From: Pseudomonas rhodesiae | Lineage (GTDB): Bacteria; Pseudomonadota; Gammaproteobacteria; Pseudomonadales; Pseudomonadaceae | NCBI RefSeq assembly: GCF_007858255.1 | Contig: NZ_VFEU01000023.1 | Location: 1 to 64,000 of the forward strand | Direction: 5' to 3' | Length of the DNA stretch: 64,000 bases | Part shown: piece after piece, positions 14,944 through 25,039 of the stretch | Layout of the letters: each line of letters opens with the position of its first letter | Numbering within the stretch: position 1 is the first letter of the stretch | Program-made: the position numbers and the translations under genes | Notes under the pieces: generated by a model | What the model was told of the DNA's origin: nothing | The model's database searches: none | Seen by the model: the letters and a program-made list of their open reading frames with translations, nothing else

Positions 14944-16044
14944 ATGTCCAATAATTTCCTGAATCCGGTAACCACCCAGACCTGGGCCAATGGTCGACAC
15001 ATCGTCCGTTGCGTCAAAGTCATCCAGGAAACCTGGGATGTGCGCACCTTTTGCTTTATGGCCGACCAGCCGATCCTGTTCTTTTTCAAACCAGGGCAAT
15101 TCGTGACTCTGGAGCTGGAAATCGACGGGCAGCCGATCATGCGCTCCTACACCATTTCCAGCTCGCCATCGGTGCCCTACAGCTTCTCGGTGACCATCAA
15201 GCGTGTGCCTGGCGGCAAGGTGTCCAACTGGCTGCACGACACTTTGCATGAAGGCCAGGAGCTGGCGGTGCACGGACCGGTGGGGCTGTTCAACGCCATC
15301 GACTTCCCCAGTCCGAAAGTGCTGTACCTCAGCGGCGGCGTGGGGATTACGCCAGTGATGTCGATGGCGCGCTGGTTCTACGACACCAATGCCAATGTCG
15401 ACATGACCTTTGTTCACAGCGCCCGCTCGCCTAAAGACATCATCTACCACCGCGAGCTGGAGCACATGGCGTCGCGGATCGATAACTTCAGCCTGCACCT
15501 GATCTGCGAAAAGCACGGCCTGGGCGAACCATGGGCCGGTTACCGAGGTTACCTGAACCACAAGATGCTCGAACTGATGGTGCCCGACTTCCTGGAGCGC
15601 GAAGTGTTCTGCTGCGGCCCAACGCCCTACATGACCGCCGTGAAGCGCCTGCTGGAAGCCGCCGGTTTCGACATGACGCGCTACCACGAGGAATCCTTCG
15701 GCGCCACGCCACCCGAAGCCCGCGCCGATGCGGTGGAGCAAGCCGAACAAGCCGCCGACGCGCCGGAAGTCGACCTGGCGGACCTGCACCAGGTGGAGTT
15801 CATTACCTCGGGCAAGAGCATCCGCGTGGCGCCGGGCGAAACCGTACACGCCGCCGCCGCCAAGCTTGGCCTGATGATCCCCAAAGCCTGCGGCATGGGC
15901 ATCTGCGGCACGTGCAAGGTGCTGAAGCTGGGTGGGGAAGTGGAGATGGAGCACAACGGTGGGATCACCGAGGATGATGAAGCCGAAGGCTACATCCTGT
16001 CGTGCTGCAGTGTGCCGAAGGGGGATGTACGGATTGAGTTCTGA
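14944..16044 (+). CDS. gbcB: Glycine betaine monooxygenase reductase subunit GbcB
   Basis: A 366-aa ferredoxin reductase supplying electrons to GbcA. An FAD-binding domain (MRSYTISSSPS) and an NAD-binding domain (LYLSGGVGITPVMSMA; FCCGPTPYM) are followed by a plant-type [2Fe-2S] domain with PKACGMGICGTCKVL and a final CCSVPKG. The start is placed at ATG 14944 (MSNNFLNPVTTQTW) rather than the upstream ATG at 14863, because homologues begin there. A strong terminator follows at 16092. Confidence 0.95.
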   Translation: MSNNFLNPVTTQTWANGRHIVRCVKVIQETWDVRTFCFMADQPILFFFKPGQFVTLELEIDGQPIMRSYTISSSPSVPYSFSVTIKRVPGGKVSNWLHDTLHEGQELAVHGPVGLFNAIDFPSPKVLYLSGGVGITPVMSMARWFYDTNANVDMTFVHSARSPKDIIYHRELEHMASRIDNFSLHLICEKHGLGEPWAGYRGYLNHKMLELMVPDFLEREVFCCGPTPYMTAVKRLLEAAGFDMTRYHEESFGATPPEARADAVEQAEQAADAPEVDLADLHQVEFITSGKSIRVAPGETVHAAAAKLGLMIPKACGMGICGTCKVLKLGGEVEMEHNGGITEDDEAEGYILSCCSVPKGDVRIEF

Positions 16045-16091
16045 AACACGGCGATAACCGCCAATGTTGGGTGAGTTTTGATTGGGTCACT

Positions 16092-16137
16092 AATAGCGCA
16101 GGGTGAACAAGAGGAACCCTGTGCTATTAGCGTTTTT
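16092..16137 (+). terminator. Rho-independent terminator after gbcB
   Basis: AATAGCGCAGGGT (16092-16104) pairs with ACCCTGTGCTATT (16116-16128), with one G-U pair, followed by TTTTT at 16133-16137. It ends gbcB transcription. The minus-strand small gene at 16143 converges on it and could use the stem in reverse. Confidence 0.9.
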
Positions 16138-16142
16138 ATTAC

Positions 16143-16334
16143 TTAAGGTTGATGAGGGTCTACCGTAAAAGACTTAATGAACTCGCCATTTGAATTAAAC
16201 GTGTATTTCACATTTTTTGCGTGAGCAGTTCGGCCATCTATTTCAATGATATCGTTTTCCCTTACGGCCAGAATAAGTTTTTCTTTGGTTGTTTGGACTG
16301 AATACGGAATAGGAGCCGCTTTTTGAGTTGTCAT
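16143..16334 (-). CDS. Small hypothetical protein (63 aa), unknown
   Basis: A 63-aa acidic/neutral protein with no signal or membrane segment; the sequence includes KLILAVRENDIIEIDGRTAHAKNVKYTFNSNGEF, a likely small beta structure. The ribosome site AAGGAG sits eight bases before the ATG, supporting a real gene. Codons are more AT-rich than those of the flanking catabolic genes, and it sits with a second small ORF (16661-16861) in an AT-rich island that splits gbcB from ltaE. The family is not recognised. Confidence 0.6.
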   Translation of the reverse strand: MTTQKAAPIPYSVQTTKEKLILAVRENDIIEIDGRTAHAKNVKYTFNSNGEFIKSFTVDPHQP

Positions 16335-16660
16335 GATTAAAACTCCTTCAATTAGTTTGAGTGGGTGTTTATTCGAGTGCGCGCACCGTGAGAATTAACA
16401 ATTTTCGTGGAGTAGTAAACTGTGAATAGTGACAGCTTGTTTTTCGCTTTGGCTTTTGTTATGGCGGGCGGTGGGTTGGGATAACTGCTTGTCCCAATTA
16501 CTATTTAACATTGCGGCAGTCATTTAATTGCAATTGCGGCAGAGTTTATATGTCGAGTTTTTATACCGTACGGCGATATCGAAAAGCCGGCGAGAAGGGA
16601 GGCATCTGCTAGCTCTGCGTCGCAGTACTGGGCTGCGACGCGAGTCTCAAGTGTTAACGA
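16335..16660. other. AT-rich gap with one hairpin, no gene seen
   Basis: This 326-bp stretch between two small minus-strand ORFs is clearly lower in GC than its surroundings. The only structure noted is CGTCGCAG (16618-16625) pairing with CTGCGACG (16633-16640) just after the stop of the 66-aa gene, without a T-run. It presumably also holds the promoter of the 63-aa gene. Confidence 0.4.
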
Positions 16661-16861
16661 TCACTGGGCATAGATATGCACCACGAAGTGCTGGCCTGAC
16701 GCTGTCAATTCATAGACTTTGTCATAGATCCGCAACGTCCTCGACGGCTCGCGGATGGTGTCGCCGACTTGGGCGGTTTTTCTGAACTCGTCCCAGTCGA
16801 TAACGGTGGTGGTGACAGTGCCGTCGCTTTTCAGGGTATTGCCGGTGCTTTGATATTCCAT
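16661..16861 (-). CDS. Small hypothetical protein (66 aa), unknown
   Basis: A 66-aa soluble protein beginning MEYQSTGNTLKSDGTVTTTVIDWDEF and ending TASGQHFVVHIYAQ. A plausible ribosome site (AGAGG) lies eight bases before the ATG. No motif or family is recognised. A GC-rich hairpin lies in its leader at 16918-16957. It shares the AT-rich island with the 63-aa gene but no convincing sequence similarity. Confidence 0.6.
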   Translation of the reverse strand: MEYQSTGNTLKSDGTVTTTVIDWDEFRKTAQVGDTIREPSRTLRIYDKVYELTASGQHFVVHIYAQ

Positions 16862-16917
16862 GAGTCAAACCTCTTCTGGATTTCCGTTTCCAGCCGATTG
16901 TTCGGCGGGTGGTAATA

Positions 16918-16957
16918 CCCGCGAGGGCAGCCGCTGCAGCGGCGATTTCCTCGCGGG
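16918..16957. terminator. Hairpin between ltaE and the 66-aa ORF
   Basis: CCCGCGAGG (16918-16926) pairs with CCTCGCGGG (16949-16957), enclosing a second palindrome GCCGCTGCAGCGGC. It lies about 90 bp downstream of the ltaE stop on the minus strand. There is no clear T-run, so termination is tentative. Confidence 0.45.
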
Positions 16958-17045
16958 TTCCAAGAGGCTAGTCAATGAAAACTCGCTGTGTTGCTGTCGG
17001 AAATAACAAATAACAGTCTCGGCACAGCGCCACTATTCGCCCGTC

Positions 17046-18086
17046 TCAGGCGTTCATCACTTCGCGGATATCTGCGGCCAGTTCCCTTACGCGTTCTTCT
17101 TCGGTATCCCACGCGCACATGAAGCGCGCCCCACCTTTGCCGATGAAGGTGTAGAAGCGCCAGCCCTTGGCTGTCAACGCGGCGATGGCCGGTTCGGACA
17201 GTTGCAGGAACACGCCGTTGGCCTGCACCGGGAACATCAGCTCCACGCCGGGAATATCCGCCACCAGGCTGCTCAGCAACTGCGCGCAGTGGTTGGCGTG
17301 GCGGGCGTGCTTGAGCCAGGCGTCGTTTTCCAGCAGGCCCACCCAAGGCGCGGAGAGGAAGCGCATCTTCGAGGCCAGTTGGCCGGCCTGTTTGCAGCGA
17401 TAGTCGAAGTCTTCGGCCAGCTTGTGGTTGAAGAACAGGATCGCCTCGCCCACGGCCATGCCGTTTTTGGTGCCGCCAAAGCACAGCACGTCCACCCCGG
17501 CTTTCCAGGTCAGGTCGGCCGGCGAGCAGCCAAGGAACGCACAGGCGTTGGAGAAGCGCGCGCCGTCCATGTGCAGGTTCAGGCCTAGCTCTTTGCAGGT
17601 GGCGCTGATGGCGCGGATTTCCTCGGGGGTGTACACGCTACCGACTTCGGTGGCTTGGGTCAGGGTAACTACGCGGGGTTTGGGGTAGTGGATGTCCTGG
17701 CGCTTGAGGGCGATCTCGCGGATCGACTCTGGGGTCAGTTTGCCGTTTTCGGTGCGGGCGATGAGCAGCTTGGAGCCGTTGGAGAAAAACTCCGGCGCGC
17801 CGCATTCGTCGGTTTCGACGTGGGCGGTTTCCGAGCAAATCACGCTATGGTAGCTCTGGCACAAAGACGACAGCGCCAGGGAGTTGGCCGCGGTGCCGTT
17901 GAAGGCGAAGAACACTTCGCAGTCGGTTTCGAACAGGTTGCGGAAACCGTCGGCGGCGCGGTGGGTCCATTCATCGTCGCCGTAGGCGCGCTGATGGCCG
18001 TGGTTGGCTTGTTCCATGGCGGCCCAGGCTTCCGGGCAGATGCCCGAATAGTTGTCACTGGCGAATTGTTGGCTCTTGTCGGTCAT
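17046..18086 (-). CDS. ltaE: Low-specificity L-threonine aldolase
   Basis: This PLP enzyme splits L-threonine or L-allo-threonine into glycine and acetaldehyde, feeding the local glycine pool. It has 346 aa from the ATG at 18086 (MTDKSQQFASDNYSG); the open frame extends upstream but without family similarity. The PLP lysine lies in CFGGTKNGM, and HMDGARFSNA is the conserved Asp-containing motif. Its position between gbcB and glyA matches the betaine catabolic locus of P. aeruginosa. Confidence 0.93.
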   Translation of the reverse strand: MTDKSQQFASDNYSGICPEAWAAMEQANHGHQRAYGDDEWTHRAADGFRNLFETDCEVFFAFNGTAANSLALSSLCQSYHSVICSETAHVETDECGAPEFFSNGSKLLIARTENGKLTPESIREIALKRQDIHYPKPRVVTLTQATEVGSVYTPEEIRAISATCKELGLNLHMDGARFSNACAFLGCSPADLTWKAGVDVLCFGGTKNGMAVGEAILFFNHKLAEDFDYRCKQAGQLASKMRFLSAPWVGLLENDAWLKHARHANHCAQLLSSLVADIPGVELMFPVQANGVFLQLSEPAIAALTAKGWRFYTFIGKGGARFMCAWDTEEERVRELAADIREVMNA

Positions 18087-18176
18087 GGCCCGTTCCTGTG
18101 GTCGATATTGGTGCGCACTGTAACCAAGATTGTTGGGCGTGCGCACGCACTGTAAATGCAAAGTCACTGGGGAATT

Positions 18177-18905
18177 ATGCACAGCGCTCACACCTTGCCT
18201 GTCGGACCCATCCGAGACGGCGCTCTGGACCTGCTCAAGTGGCTGGCGCTGTTCAGTATGGTGTTGGATCACCTGCGTTATGTCGGTTTGAGCCTGGACG
18301 GCCTGTACGTGCCGGGTCGGCTGGCGTTCCCGTGGTTTTGCCTGGCGATTGCGGCGAACCTGCACCGGGTTCGCAACGCCCCGGTAACCGGTCAATGGCG
18401 CTACCTGGGCTGGTTGCTGCTGTTCAGCGTGATCAGCGAAGTGCCGTATCGCTTGTTTATCGAGGATGCCGATACGTTGAACGTGTTGCCGACCCTCGCG
18501 CTGGGCCTGCTGGTTGCCCGAGGATGGCAGCAGAAGACGTTTATTGATCGAGGATTGGCGTTGATCGCGGTCACGATAGCGGCGGTATTTTCAGCGCACT
18601 TAATGTTCGGTTTGTTGGGTGTATTGCTGCCGCTGGCGATGTTGCTGGTATTTCGCCGGCCTTGGTATTTCAGTGTGTTGCCAGGGTTGGTCTGCGTGGC
18701 CGCCAATCAATGGCAGATCCTGCTCAATAGCGGCACGCCGGTGGCGCTGTTGGGGCTGGTCGCGTGCCTGATTGCGCCATGGGCGGGGTTGGTCTTATTG
18801 CGACATGCCCACAGCACCTCGCCGCCAGCAATGCGCCGCTGGGCCTACGCCCTGTATCCCACGCACTTCCTCCTGCTGCTACTCCTGCGCCACATCATTG
18901 CCTAA
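18177..18905 (+). CDS. TraX family membrane protein
   Basis: A 242-aa polytopic protein. GALDLLKWLALFSMVLDHLRYVG near the N-terminus and YALYPTHFLLLLLLRHIIA at the end are typical of TraX/acyltransferase-like proteins (named for F-pilin acetylation). About seven hydrophobic segments are visible. The ATG at 18177 with GGGG upstream is preferred over ATG 18156. It stands divergent from ltaE and upstream of glyA. Its role in this locus is unknown. Confidence 0.82.
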   Translation: MHSAHTLPVGPIRDGALDLLKWLALFSMVLDHLRYVGLSLDGLYVPGRLAFPWFCLAIAANLHRVRNAPVTGQWRYLGWLLLFSVISEVPYRLFIEDADTLNVLPTLALGLLVARGWQQKTFIDRGLALIAVTIAAVFSAHLMFGLLGVLLPLAMLLVFRRPWYFSVLPGLVCVAANQWQILLNSGTPVALLGLVACLIAPWAGLVLLRHAHSTSPPAMRRWAYALYPTHFLLLLLLRHIIA

Positions 18906-19058
18906 CCCCTCTCACATTTATTTGGTGTTGATTCGGTAATGTCGTAAACGCACCTTTGCGTGGCGTGCGCAGGCATTTGACCTGTCTACGCCAGCCCTAC
19001 CATCGCATCAAAGGGCCCTGCGAGGGCCTTAACAATACGAAAGGCTGGGAGAGACGCG

Positions 19059-20312
<1,254 letters not shown>

Positions 20313-20334
20313 GCGCGGTATTGGAGTAATGACT

Positions 20335-21585
20335 ATGCAACGCTACTCGGGCTTCGGCCTCTTCAAGCACTCACTCAGCCATCACGAAAACTGGCAGAAG
20401 ATGTGGCGCACGCCGACCCCTAAAAAGGTGTACGACGTGGTCATCGTCGGCGGCGGCGGGCATGGTCTGGCGACCGCTTACTACCTGGCCAAGGAACACG
20501 GCATCACCAATGTGGCCGTGGTCGAGAAAGGCTGGCTGGGCGGCGGTAACACCGCGCGCAACACCACCATCGTGCGTTCCAACTACCTGTGGGACGAGTC
20601 GGCGCACCTGTACGAACATGCGATGAAACTGTGGGAAGGCCTGTCCCAGGACCTGAACTACAACGTGATGTTCTCCCAGCGTGGCGTCTATAACCTGTGC
20701 CACACCCTGCAGGACATCCGTGACTCAGAGCGCCGCGTCAGCGCCAACCGCCTCAATGGCGTGGATGGCGAACTGCTGAATGCCAAGCAAGTAGCCGACG
20801 AGATTCCGTACCTGGACTGCTCGAAAAACACCCGCTACCCGGTGCTCGGCGCCACCGTACAACGGCGTGGCGGCGTGGCCCGTCACGATGCCGTGGCCTG
20901 GGGCTTCGCCCGCGCCGCCGACGCCCTCGGTGTGGACTTGATCCAGCAAACCGAAGTGATCGGCTTCCGCAAGGAAAACGGCGTGTGCATCGGTGTGGAA
21001 ACCAACAAGGGCTTTATCGGCGCCAAGCGCGTCGGTGTGGTCACTGCCGGTAACTCCGGTCACATGGCTTCGCTCGCCGGTTTCCGCCTGCCAATCGAAT
21101 CCCACCCGCTGCAAGCGCTGGTGTCGGAGCCGATCAAGCCAATTATCGACAGCGTGATCATGTCCAACGCCGTACACGGTTACATCAGCCAGTCCGACAA
21201 GGGCGACTTGGTGATCGGTGCCGGTATCGACGGTTACAACGGCTACGGCCAGCGCGGTTCGTACCCAGTGATCGAGCACACCATCCAGGCCATCGTCGAG
21301 ATGTTCCCAGTGCTGTCGCGCGTACGCATGAACCGCCAGTGGGGCGGCATCGTCGACACCACCCCGGATGCGTGCCCGATCATCTCCAAGACCCCGGTGC
21401 CAAACATGTTCTTCAACTGCGGTTGGGGCACCGGTGGCTTCAAGGCCACGCCGGGCTCAGGCAACGTGTTTGCCGCCAGCCTCGCCAAGGGTGAAATGCA
21501 CCCATTGGCGGCACCTTTTTCCATCGACCGTTTCCACAACGGTGCGTTGATCGACGAACACGGCGCTGCCGCCGTCGCCCACTAA
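20335..21585 (+). CDS. soxB: Sarcosine oxidase beta subunit
   Basis: The catalytic FAD subunit of heterotetrameric sarcosine oxidase (sarcosine + THF + O2 to glycine + methylene-THF + H2O2), 416 aa. The dinucleotide fold YDVVIVGGGGHGLATAYYLA sits near residue 40. NTARNTTIVRSNYLW carries the loop with the flavin-linked region, and PNMFFNCGWGTGGFKATPGSG lies near the C-terminus. Two ATGs are possible; the one at 20335 has GGAG at eight bases and is preferred. The next gene, soxD, follows after 15 bp. Confidence 0.96.
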   Translation: MQRYSGFGLFKHSLSHHENWQKMWRTPTPKKVYDVVIVGGGGHGLATAYYLAKEHGITNVAVVEKGWLGGGNTARNTTIVRSNYLWDESAHLYEHAMKLWEGLSQDLNYNVMFSQRGVYNLCHTLQDIRDSERRVSANRLNGVDGELLNAKQVADEIPYLDCSKNTRYPVLGATVQRRGGVARHDAVAWGFARAADALGVDLIQQTEVIGFRKENGVCIGVETNKGFIGAKRVGVVTAGNSGHMASLAGFRLPIESHPLQALVSEPIKPIIDSVIMSNAVHGYISQSDKGDLVIGAGIDGYNGYGQRGSYPVIEHTIQAIVEMFPVLSRVRMNRQWGGIVDTTPDACPIISKTPVPNMFFNCGWGTGGFKATPGSGNVFAASLAKGEMHPLAAPFSIDRFHNGALIDEHGAAAVAH

Positions 21586-21600
21586 CAGGAGAAATTCCCT

Positions 21601-21903
21601 ATGTTGCATATCTTCTGTCCTCACTGTGGCGAACTGCGCTCCGAAGAGGAATTCCACGCGTCCGGCCAAGCGCACATCCCGCGCCCGCTGGACCCCAACG
21701 CCTGCACCGACGAGCAGTGGGGCGACTACATGTTCTTCCGCGACAACCCCCGTGGCCTGCATCACGAGTTGTGGATTCACGCCGCCGGGTGCCGCCAGTA
21801 TTTCAACGCGACCCGCGACACCGTGACCTACGAAATTCTTGAAACCTACAAGATTGGCGAGAAGCCGCAATTCACCGCCAAGGCTTCTGGAGAGAAGGTA
21901 TGA
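21601..21903 (+). CDS. soxD: Sarcosine oxidase delta subunit
   Basis: A 100-aa zinc-binding subunit. The zinc site uses FCPHCGELR near the N-terminus with a later His and Cys (HHELWIHAAGCRQYF). It bridges alpha and beta subunits in the tetramer. AGGAG lies just before the ATG, and the stop overlaps the soxA start (ATGA). Confidence 0.95.
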   Translation: MLHIFCPHCGELRSEEEFHASGQAHIPRPLDPNACTDEQWGDYMFFRDNPRGLHHELWIHAAGCRQYFNATRDTVTYEILETYKIGEKPQFTAKASGEKV

Positions 21904-24900
21904 GCCAGATCAATCGCCTGTCCAACGGTGGCCGGATCGACCGTAACAAGGTCCTGACCTTCAGCTTCAACGGCCAGACCTACAAAGGCTTCGAAGGCGA
22001 CACCCTGGCCGCCGCGTTGCTGGCCAACGGCGTCGATATCATTGGCCGCAGCTTCAAGTACTCGCGCCCTCGCGGCATCTTTGCCGCCGGTGCCGAAGAG
22101 CCGAACGCAGTGCTGCAGATCGGCGCGACCGAAGCCACCCAGGTTCCTAACGTACGCGCCACACAACAGGCGCTGTATCAAGGTTTGGTCGCCACCAGCA
22201 CCAACGGCTGGCCGAGCGTCAACAACGACATGATGGGCATTCTCGGCAAGGTCGGCGGCAAGCTGATGCCGCCGGGTTTCTACTACAAAACCTTCATGTA
22301 CCCGCAATCGTTCTGGATGACCTACGAGAAGTACATCCGCAAGGCCGCTGGCCTGGGCCGCTCGCCGACCGAGAACGATCCGGACACCTACGACAACTTC
22401 AACCGTCACTGTGACGTGCTGGTGGTGGGCGCAGGCCCTGCCGGGCTGGCGGCGGCACTGGCGGCTGCGCGCAGCGGCGCCCGGGTGATCCTCGCCGATG
22501 AGCAGGAAGAGTTCGGTGGTTCGTTGCTCGACTCCCGCGAAAGCCTGGACGGCAAGCCCGCCAGCGAGTGGGTCGCCAGTGTGATCGCCGAATTGAAAAG
22601 CCTGCCGGACGTGGTGCTGCTGCCCCGCGCCACCGTCAACGGCTACCACGACCATAACTTCCTGACCATTCACGAGCGCCTCACCGATCACCTCGGCGAC
22701 CGTGCGCCGATCGGCGTGGTGCGCCAGCGCATTCACCGTGTGCGTGCCAAACGCGTGGTGTTGGCCACCGGCGCGTGCGAGCGTCCGCTGGTGTACGGCA
22801 ACAACGACGTGCCGGGCAACATGCTGGCCGGTGCGGTCTCCACGTACGTGCGCCGTTACGGCGTGGCACCGGGTAAAAAATTGGTGCTGTCGACCAACAA
22901 CGATCACGCCTACCGCGTGGCCTTGGACTGGTTCGACGCCGGCCTGGCCGTGGTAGCCGTCGCCGATGTGCGCCACAACCCACGCGGTGCACTGGTGGAA
23001 GAAGCCCGCGCCAAAGGTATCCGCATCCTCACCGGCAGCGCCGTGGTCGAAGCCCGTGGCACCAAGCGCGTGACCGCTGCGCGTGTCGCCGCGATTGACG
23101 TCAAGGCGCATAAAGTCACCAGCCCCGGCGAGTGGCTGGACTGCGACCTGGTGGCCAGCTCCGGCGGCTACAGCCCGGTGGTTCACCTGGCTTCGCACCT
23201 GGGCGGCAAGCCGATCTGGCGTGAAGACATTCTTGGTTTCGTCCCTGGCGAAGCGCCGCAGAAACGCGTGTGCGTCGGTGGTATCAACGGCGTCTACGGC
23301 CTCGGCGATTCCCTGGCCGATGGTTTCGAAGGGGGCGTGCGCGCCGCCAGCGAAGCCGGTTTCGCGCCGGTGGAAGGCACTCTGCCAAAGGCCCTGAGCC
23401 GTCTGGAAGAACCTACCCTGGCGATCTACCAGGTGCCGCACGACAAAGCGACCGCACGGGCGCCGAAGCAATTCGTCGACCTGCAGAACGACGTTACCGC
23501 TGCCGCCATCGAGCTGGCCACCCGCGAAGGCTTCGAGTCGGTCGAGCACGTCAAGCGCTACACCGCGCTGGGCTTCGGCACTGATCAGGGCAAGTTGGGC
23601 AACGTCAACGGCCTGGCTATCGCTGCGCGCTCGCTGAACGTGACCATCCCGCAGATGGGCACCACCATGTTCCGTCCCAACTACACGCCGGTCACCTTCG
23701 GCGCCGTAGCGGGCCGGCACTGTGGGCATATCTTCGAACCCGTGCGCTACACCGCGCTGCACGCGTGGCACGTCAAGAATGGCGCCGAGTTCGAAGACGT
23801 CGGCCAGTGGAAACGTCCTTGGTACTTCCCGCGCAACGGTGAAGACCTGCACGCCGCGGTGAAACGCGAATGCCTGGCCGTGCGCGACAGCGTTGGCCTG
23901 TTGGATGCGTCCACCCTCGGCAAGATCGACATCCAGGGCCCGGACGCCCGTGAGTTCCTCAACCGCATCTACACCAACGCCTGGACCAAGCTCGACGTGG
24001 GCAAGGCGCGCTACGGCCTGATGTGTAAGGAAGACGGCATGGTCTTCGACGACGGCGTGACCGCGTGCCTGGCCGACAACCACTTCCTGATGACCACCAC
24101 CACCGGCGGCGCCGCCCGCGTGCTGCAGTGGCTGGAAATCTATCAGCAGACCGAATGGCCGGACCTCAAGGTGTACTTCACCTCGGTCACCGACCACTGG
24201 GCGACCATGACCCTGTCCGGCCCCAACAGCCGCAAGCTGCTGGCGGAAGTCACCGACATCGACCTGGACAAGGACGGCTTCCCGTTCATGACCTGGAAAG
24301 AAGGTTTGGTGGGCGGTGTGCCGGCGCGGGTGTTCCGCATTTCGTTTACCGGTGAGCTGTCGTACGAAGTCAACGTGCAGGCCGACTACGCCATGGGCGT
24401 GCTGGAACAGATCGTCGCCGCCGGCAAGAAGTACAACCTGACTCCGTACGGCACCGAAACCATGCACGTACTGCGGGCCGAGAAGGGCTTCATCATCGTC
24501 GGCCAGGACACCGACGGCTCGATGACCCCGGACGACCTCAACATGGGCTGGTGCGTTGGCCGTACCAAACCGTTCTCGTGGATCGGCTGGCGCGGCATGA
24601 ACCGTGAAGACTGCGTGCGCGAAGAGCGCAAGCAACTGGTGGGCCTCAAGCCGATTGATCCTAAGGTGTGGCTGCCGGAGGGCGCGCAACTGGTGCTCGA
24701 TCCGAAGCAGTCGATCCCGATGAAGATGGTTGGTCACGTCACCTCCAGCTACGCGCACAATTCCCTGGGCTATTCGTTTGCCATGGGCGTGGTGAAAGGC
24801 GGCTTGAAGCGCATCGGCGAACGGGTGTTCTCGCCCCAGGCCGATGGCAGCGTGATCGAGGCTGAGATTGTGTCTTCGGTGTTCTTCGACCCGAAAGGTG

Positions 24901-24917
24901 ATCGCCAGAACATTTGA
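21900..24917 (+). CDS. soxA: Sarcosine oxidase alpha subunit
   Basis: 1005 aa, full length. Order of parts: an N-terminal ferredoxin-like domain (FSFNGQTYKGFEGDTLAAALLANG), an NAD-binding Rossmann fold (CDVLVVGAGPAGLAAALAAARSG, about residue 172), and a C-terminal GCV_T/THF-binding domain (MFRPNYTPVTFGAVAGRH through NLTPYGTETMHVLRAEKGF). It binds NAD and channels the iminium product to THF. It is followed by a REP pair and then soxG. A very long antisense frame runs opposite it and is an artefact of GC-rich codon use. Confidence 0.96.
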   Translation: MSQINRLSNGGRIDRNKVLTFSFNGQTYKGFEGDTLAAALLANGVDIIGRSFKYSRPRGIFAAGAEEPNAVLQIGATEATQVPNVRATQQALYQGLVATSTNGWPSVNNDMMGILGKVGGKLMPPGFYYKTFMYPQSFWMTYEKYIRKAAGLGRSPTENDPDTYDNFNRHCDVLVVGAGPAGLAAALAAARSGARVILADEQEEFGGSLLDSRESLDGKPASEWVASVIAELKSLPDVVLLPRATVNGYHDHNFLTIHERLTDHLGDRAPIGVVRQRIHRVRAKRVVLATGACERPLVYGNNDVPGNMLAGAVSTYVRRYGVAPGKKLVLSTNNDHAYRVALDWFDAGLAVVAVADVRHNPRGALVEEARAKGIRILTGSAVVEARGTKRVTAARVAAIDVKAHKVTSPGEWLDCDLVASSGGYSPVVHLASHLGGKPIWREDILGFVPGEAPQKRVCVGGINGVYGLGDSLADGFEGGVRAASEAGFAPVEGTLPKALSRLEEPTLAIYQVPHDKATARAPKQFVDLQNDVTAAAIELATREGFESVEHVKRYTALGFGTDQGKLGNVNGLAIAARSLNVTIPQMGTTMFRPNYTPVTFGAVAGRHCGHIFEPVRYTALHAWHVKNGAEFEDVGQWKRPWYFPRNGEDLHAAVKRECLAVRDSVGLLDASTLGKIDIQGPDAREFLNRIYTNAWTKLDVGKARYGLMCKEDGMVFDDGVTACLADNHFLMTTTTGGAARVLQWLEIYQQTEWPDLKVYFTSVTDHWATMTLSGPNSRKLLAEVTDIDLDKDGFPFMTWKEGLVGGVPARVFRISFTGELSYEVNVQADYAMGVLEQIVAAGKKYNLTPYGTETMHVLRAEKGFIIVGQDTDGSMTPDDLNMGWCVGRTKPFSWIGWRGMNREDCVREERKQLVGLKPIDPKVWLPEGAQLVLDPKQSIPMKMVGHVTSSYAHNSLGYSFAMGVVKGGLKRIGERVFSPQADGSVIEAEIVSSVFFDPKGDRQNI

Positions 24918-24933
24918 TAGACCGAGGCGCCTG

Positions 24934-25000
24934 TATCGGGGGCAAGCCCCCTCCCACAGGGAAATGCTTTCCAAATGTGGGAGGGGGCTTGCCCCCGATA
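24934..25000. repeat. REP inverted pair between soxA and soxG
   Basis: TATCGGGGGCAAGCCCC... (24934-24958) faces GTGGGAGGGGGCTTGCCCCC (24976-25000). It sits inside an operon, where such doublets can protect upstream mRNA from 3' exonucleases or lower downstream expression. Confidence 0.92.
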
Positions 25001-25039
25001 AGGCCAGAACAGTCACCCCAGAATTCAAACAGGTGCTTT

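Noticed and set aside
21846..25028. 1060-aa open frame on the minus strand opposite soxD/soxA
   Set aside because: It mirrors soxD and soxA exactly and is rich in His/Arg/Gly/Val/Ala as expected for the antisense of GC-rich codons. No motif or ribosome site; the plus-strand proteins are well-known families.
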